Source of the DNA: Chaetorhynchus papuensis
Lineage: Eukaryota > Chordata > Aves > Passeriformes > Rhipiduridae
Length of the DNA stretch: 64,000 bases
Reading direction: 5' to 3'
Assembly: GCA_013396525.1 (NCBI GenBank)
Contig: VWYX01000008.1
Coordinates: forward strand, 2,671,455 to 2,735,454
Under the pieces are notes generated by a model, which saw only the letters and a list, made by a program, of their open reading frames with translations, was not told the DNA's origin and did not search any database. The translations under genes were made by a program, and so were the position numbers. Of this stretch, positions 62,201 to 64,000 are shown piece after piece; the stretch's first letter is position 1, and the number at the start of each line of letters is the position of its first letter.

Positions 62201-64000
62201 GGATCCTCCTGGGCCCATCCCTGCCCTGGTCTTTTGCAGTGCTTGTGCTTTGCTGTGGTCTTTGCCTCAGAAAACTTGTGCCTAATAGTATTGTTTCAAA
62301 GCAGCTCAGACACATTCTTCTTTCCCCTCCTCTTTGCTGGTAGATTGACCTGCCCACATTCACCTGTGAAGGAGCCAGATGAAGACCCCTCAAGTTACAA
62401 ATGACCCCCATAAGTTTCATTTCCACCTCCCTGGGTTTTGGCATCAGAGCCGAAAGAAAAATGGTGATATTTGACTTTACACACAGAAGGATCTACCAAA
62501 GCAAGGTCATTGTTTCCTCATTTTCCTTAATAGAACTAGTTTGAAGGTAGCAAAAAAATCCCACATCTGAATACTTAATATTCATAAGAGGTTCAGCCTT
62601 ATTTCAACAACCTTGAATAAATGATAGAGAATGCGATAGCAGTGTGGTCTCAGCTTATTCTAATGATCAAAGCACTTCATCATTGGGGAATAAATGTTCT
62701 ACCTATGCAAAAAAAAAAAGTTAATCCCCAAATAAATTTATTACTTAGGAGAAAAATTCACTTAAAATTGCTCCATTAACTCTGTAAAAAGAAAGTAGGT
62801 GGTTTATATTGTATCATAGATTTTTGAACTATCCTGCAGTATATTTATCTGAAACAGCTTGAGTGAAAACTGGGAATAAACATTAGTTTCTGCAGTTTGA
62901 ATATCATTGTGGAATTTTCCCAGCTGTACAGTGCAGTACACAGTACACCCTGTTCACAGCAGTTTGCAAGCTTCTTCCCTCTGAAATGACACATAAGCTG
63001 GGAAAAGAACTGACCTTCAGTTTAATTTATGACCCAGATTTATCTGTCTTCTCCACGTCAAAACCTTTGGTTTTTTGACCTACCAACACAAACAGATGCT
63101 TTTTACATTACTCAACCCTGATATCTGCAGCTCCCGAGTGAAGTCACTACTCCTCTACCTGAGAGAAGAATGCTTGGCAGATTTTTCACATCCTGGCAAG
63201 TCCTTTAGGCTCCATTCCCACTTTAACAAGTGTTTTAAAGCTCTTTATTCCAGAGAATCCCCTTACCAGTGAATCCCAAAAGATGTTCAAAAAGCATGCA
63301 CTGTCCTCAGCCTTCCAAGCTACACCTCTAAGTCTCCTCCTAGGAGCAAGCATCTTACAGTATTCCAGTCACAGAGCCTTGGAGAACAATTTTCATTGCT
63401 ACTTCTGTTTATACAGGAGTAGCATCTCCTTTGGAAATGCCCCATCTCTCTATTTATGGATATGCCTGCAGCACCTGGCATTGGAAGGGTTTCTCCTCAT
63501 ATCTCACCTGGATTTCTATTTTCTATAGTGAGGCAGTATGCTGGATTTTTATTTTTAATTTAATAGATCATATTTTGTGGAGGGGAAAGGTTTCCTACTG
63601 GAAAAGAATGGCAGGAGAATAATGTCTGGGATGATTAGTTCAGATTCCTAATCACTTGTAAAATCAAAAAATCAATGTACAATTCTGAATTTTAATCCCC
63701 CTTATGTATTGGGGCTGAATTGATCCCATTTTCATATAAAATGAAAAAAAAAACCCAAAACCCTACAGATAAGAAACACTTACAACTATGAATATAGTTC
63801 TAGCCAGGATTTCTTTTTAATTAGCAAGAGGATGGATGCATGGATTTTACTTAAGATTTTTGCTGCAGGAAAGATGGATTAGAAAGCTATAATGGCAGAG
63901 AAAGTACTGCCTTTTTTGTTTACGTAGACTTTCAGAAGCCCATAGCTTTTTGCATTATGTTATCCATCCATCCATCCATCCAGGACTCTTCCATTCTTGG
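59201..64000. other. Single-copy non-coding stretch
   Basis: No gene was recognised. Frames at 60807-61244 (minus) and 60814-61113 (plus) are open opposite one another and have no recognisable domain. A plus-strand segment at 61584-61741 ends at a good donor and is discussed as a finding. Confidence 0.5.
63962..63981 (+). repeat. ATCC tetranucleotide repeat
   Basis: Five perfect ATCC units near the right edge of the window. Confidence 0.9.

Overview
This window looks like ordinary non-coding vertebrate DNA, most likely from a bird. The evidence is the repeat content. Five fragments of CR1 non-LTR retrotransposons are recognisable. Where the 3' end survives it carries the avian-type tail: a segment reading GGTTGGACTGGATGG, then CCCTTCCAACC, then copies of the octamer ATTCTATG. 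Mammalian-type L1 and Alu repeats are absent. Crocodilians and turtles also carry CR1, so the bird call is an inference from tail sequence and low repeat density. Two runs of N show it is a draft assembly. Nothing bacterial is present: no operons, ribosome binding sites, CRISPR array, rRNA or tRNA.

Layout. 1-8.2 kb: single-copy DNA with no recognisable gene. 8.2-10.4 kb: two plus-strand CR1 3'-end fragments. 10.4-15.8 kb: single-copy, with a small homeodomain-motif cluster near 14.05 kb. 15.8-17.0 kb: the largest CR1 copy, minus strand, with decayed reverse transcriptase. 17-23.4 kb: single-copy up to the first gap (23395-23529, next to a TA repeat). 24.5-25.1 kb: a much older LINE of the CR1/L3 group, minus strand, with relics of two reverse-transcriptase motifs. 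25-32.5 kb: single-copy. 32.5 kb: a minus-strand CR1 3' end. 33-48 kb: single-copy AT-rich DNA with blocks that resemble conserved non-coding elements. 48126-48415: second gap. 49-54 kb: an AT-rich/GGT-rich low-complexity block and several weak minus-strand exon-like segments. 54.7 kb: a compound TTG/TTTTA microsatellite. 59.0-59.2 kb: the best preserved CR1 3' end. The window ends near an ATCC tetranucleotide repeat.

No protein-coding gene could be named. The open reading frames are mostly of the length and composition expected by chance, often open on both strands. I record a few minus-strand segments where an open frame is bounded by good splice signals (37.4-37.6, 33.7-34.0, 49.8-50.3, 52.6-53.3 kb) as low-confidence exon candidates. 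If real they would belong to a minus-strand gene spanning the right half of the window. I recognised no protein family in any of them. I found no convincing undescribed system. The most informative observations are the ancient LINE relic, the phase-compatible exon candidates and an RFX X-box-like site at 56.65 kb.
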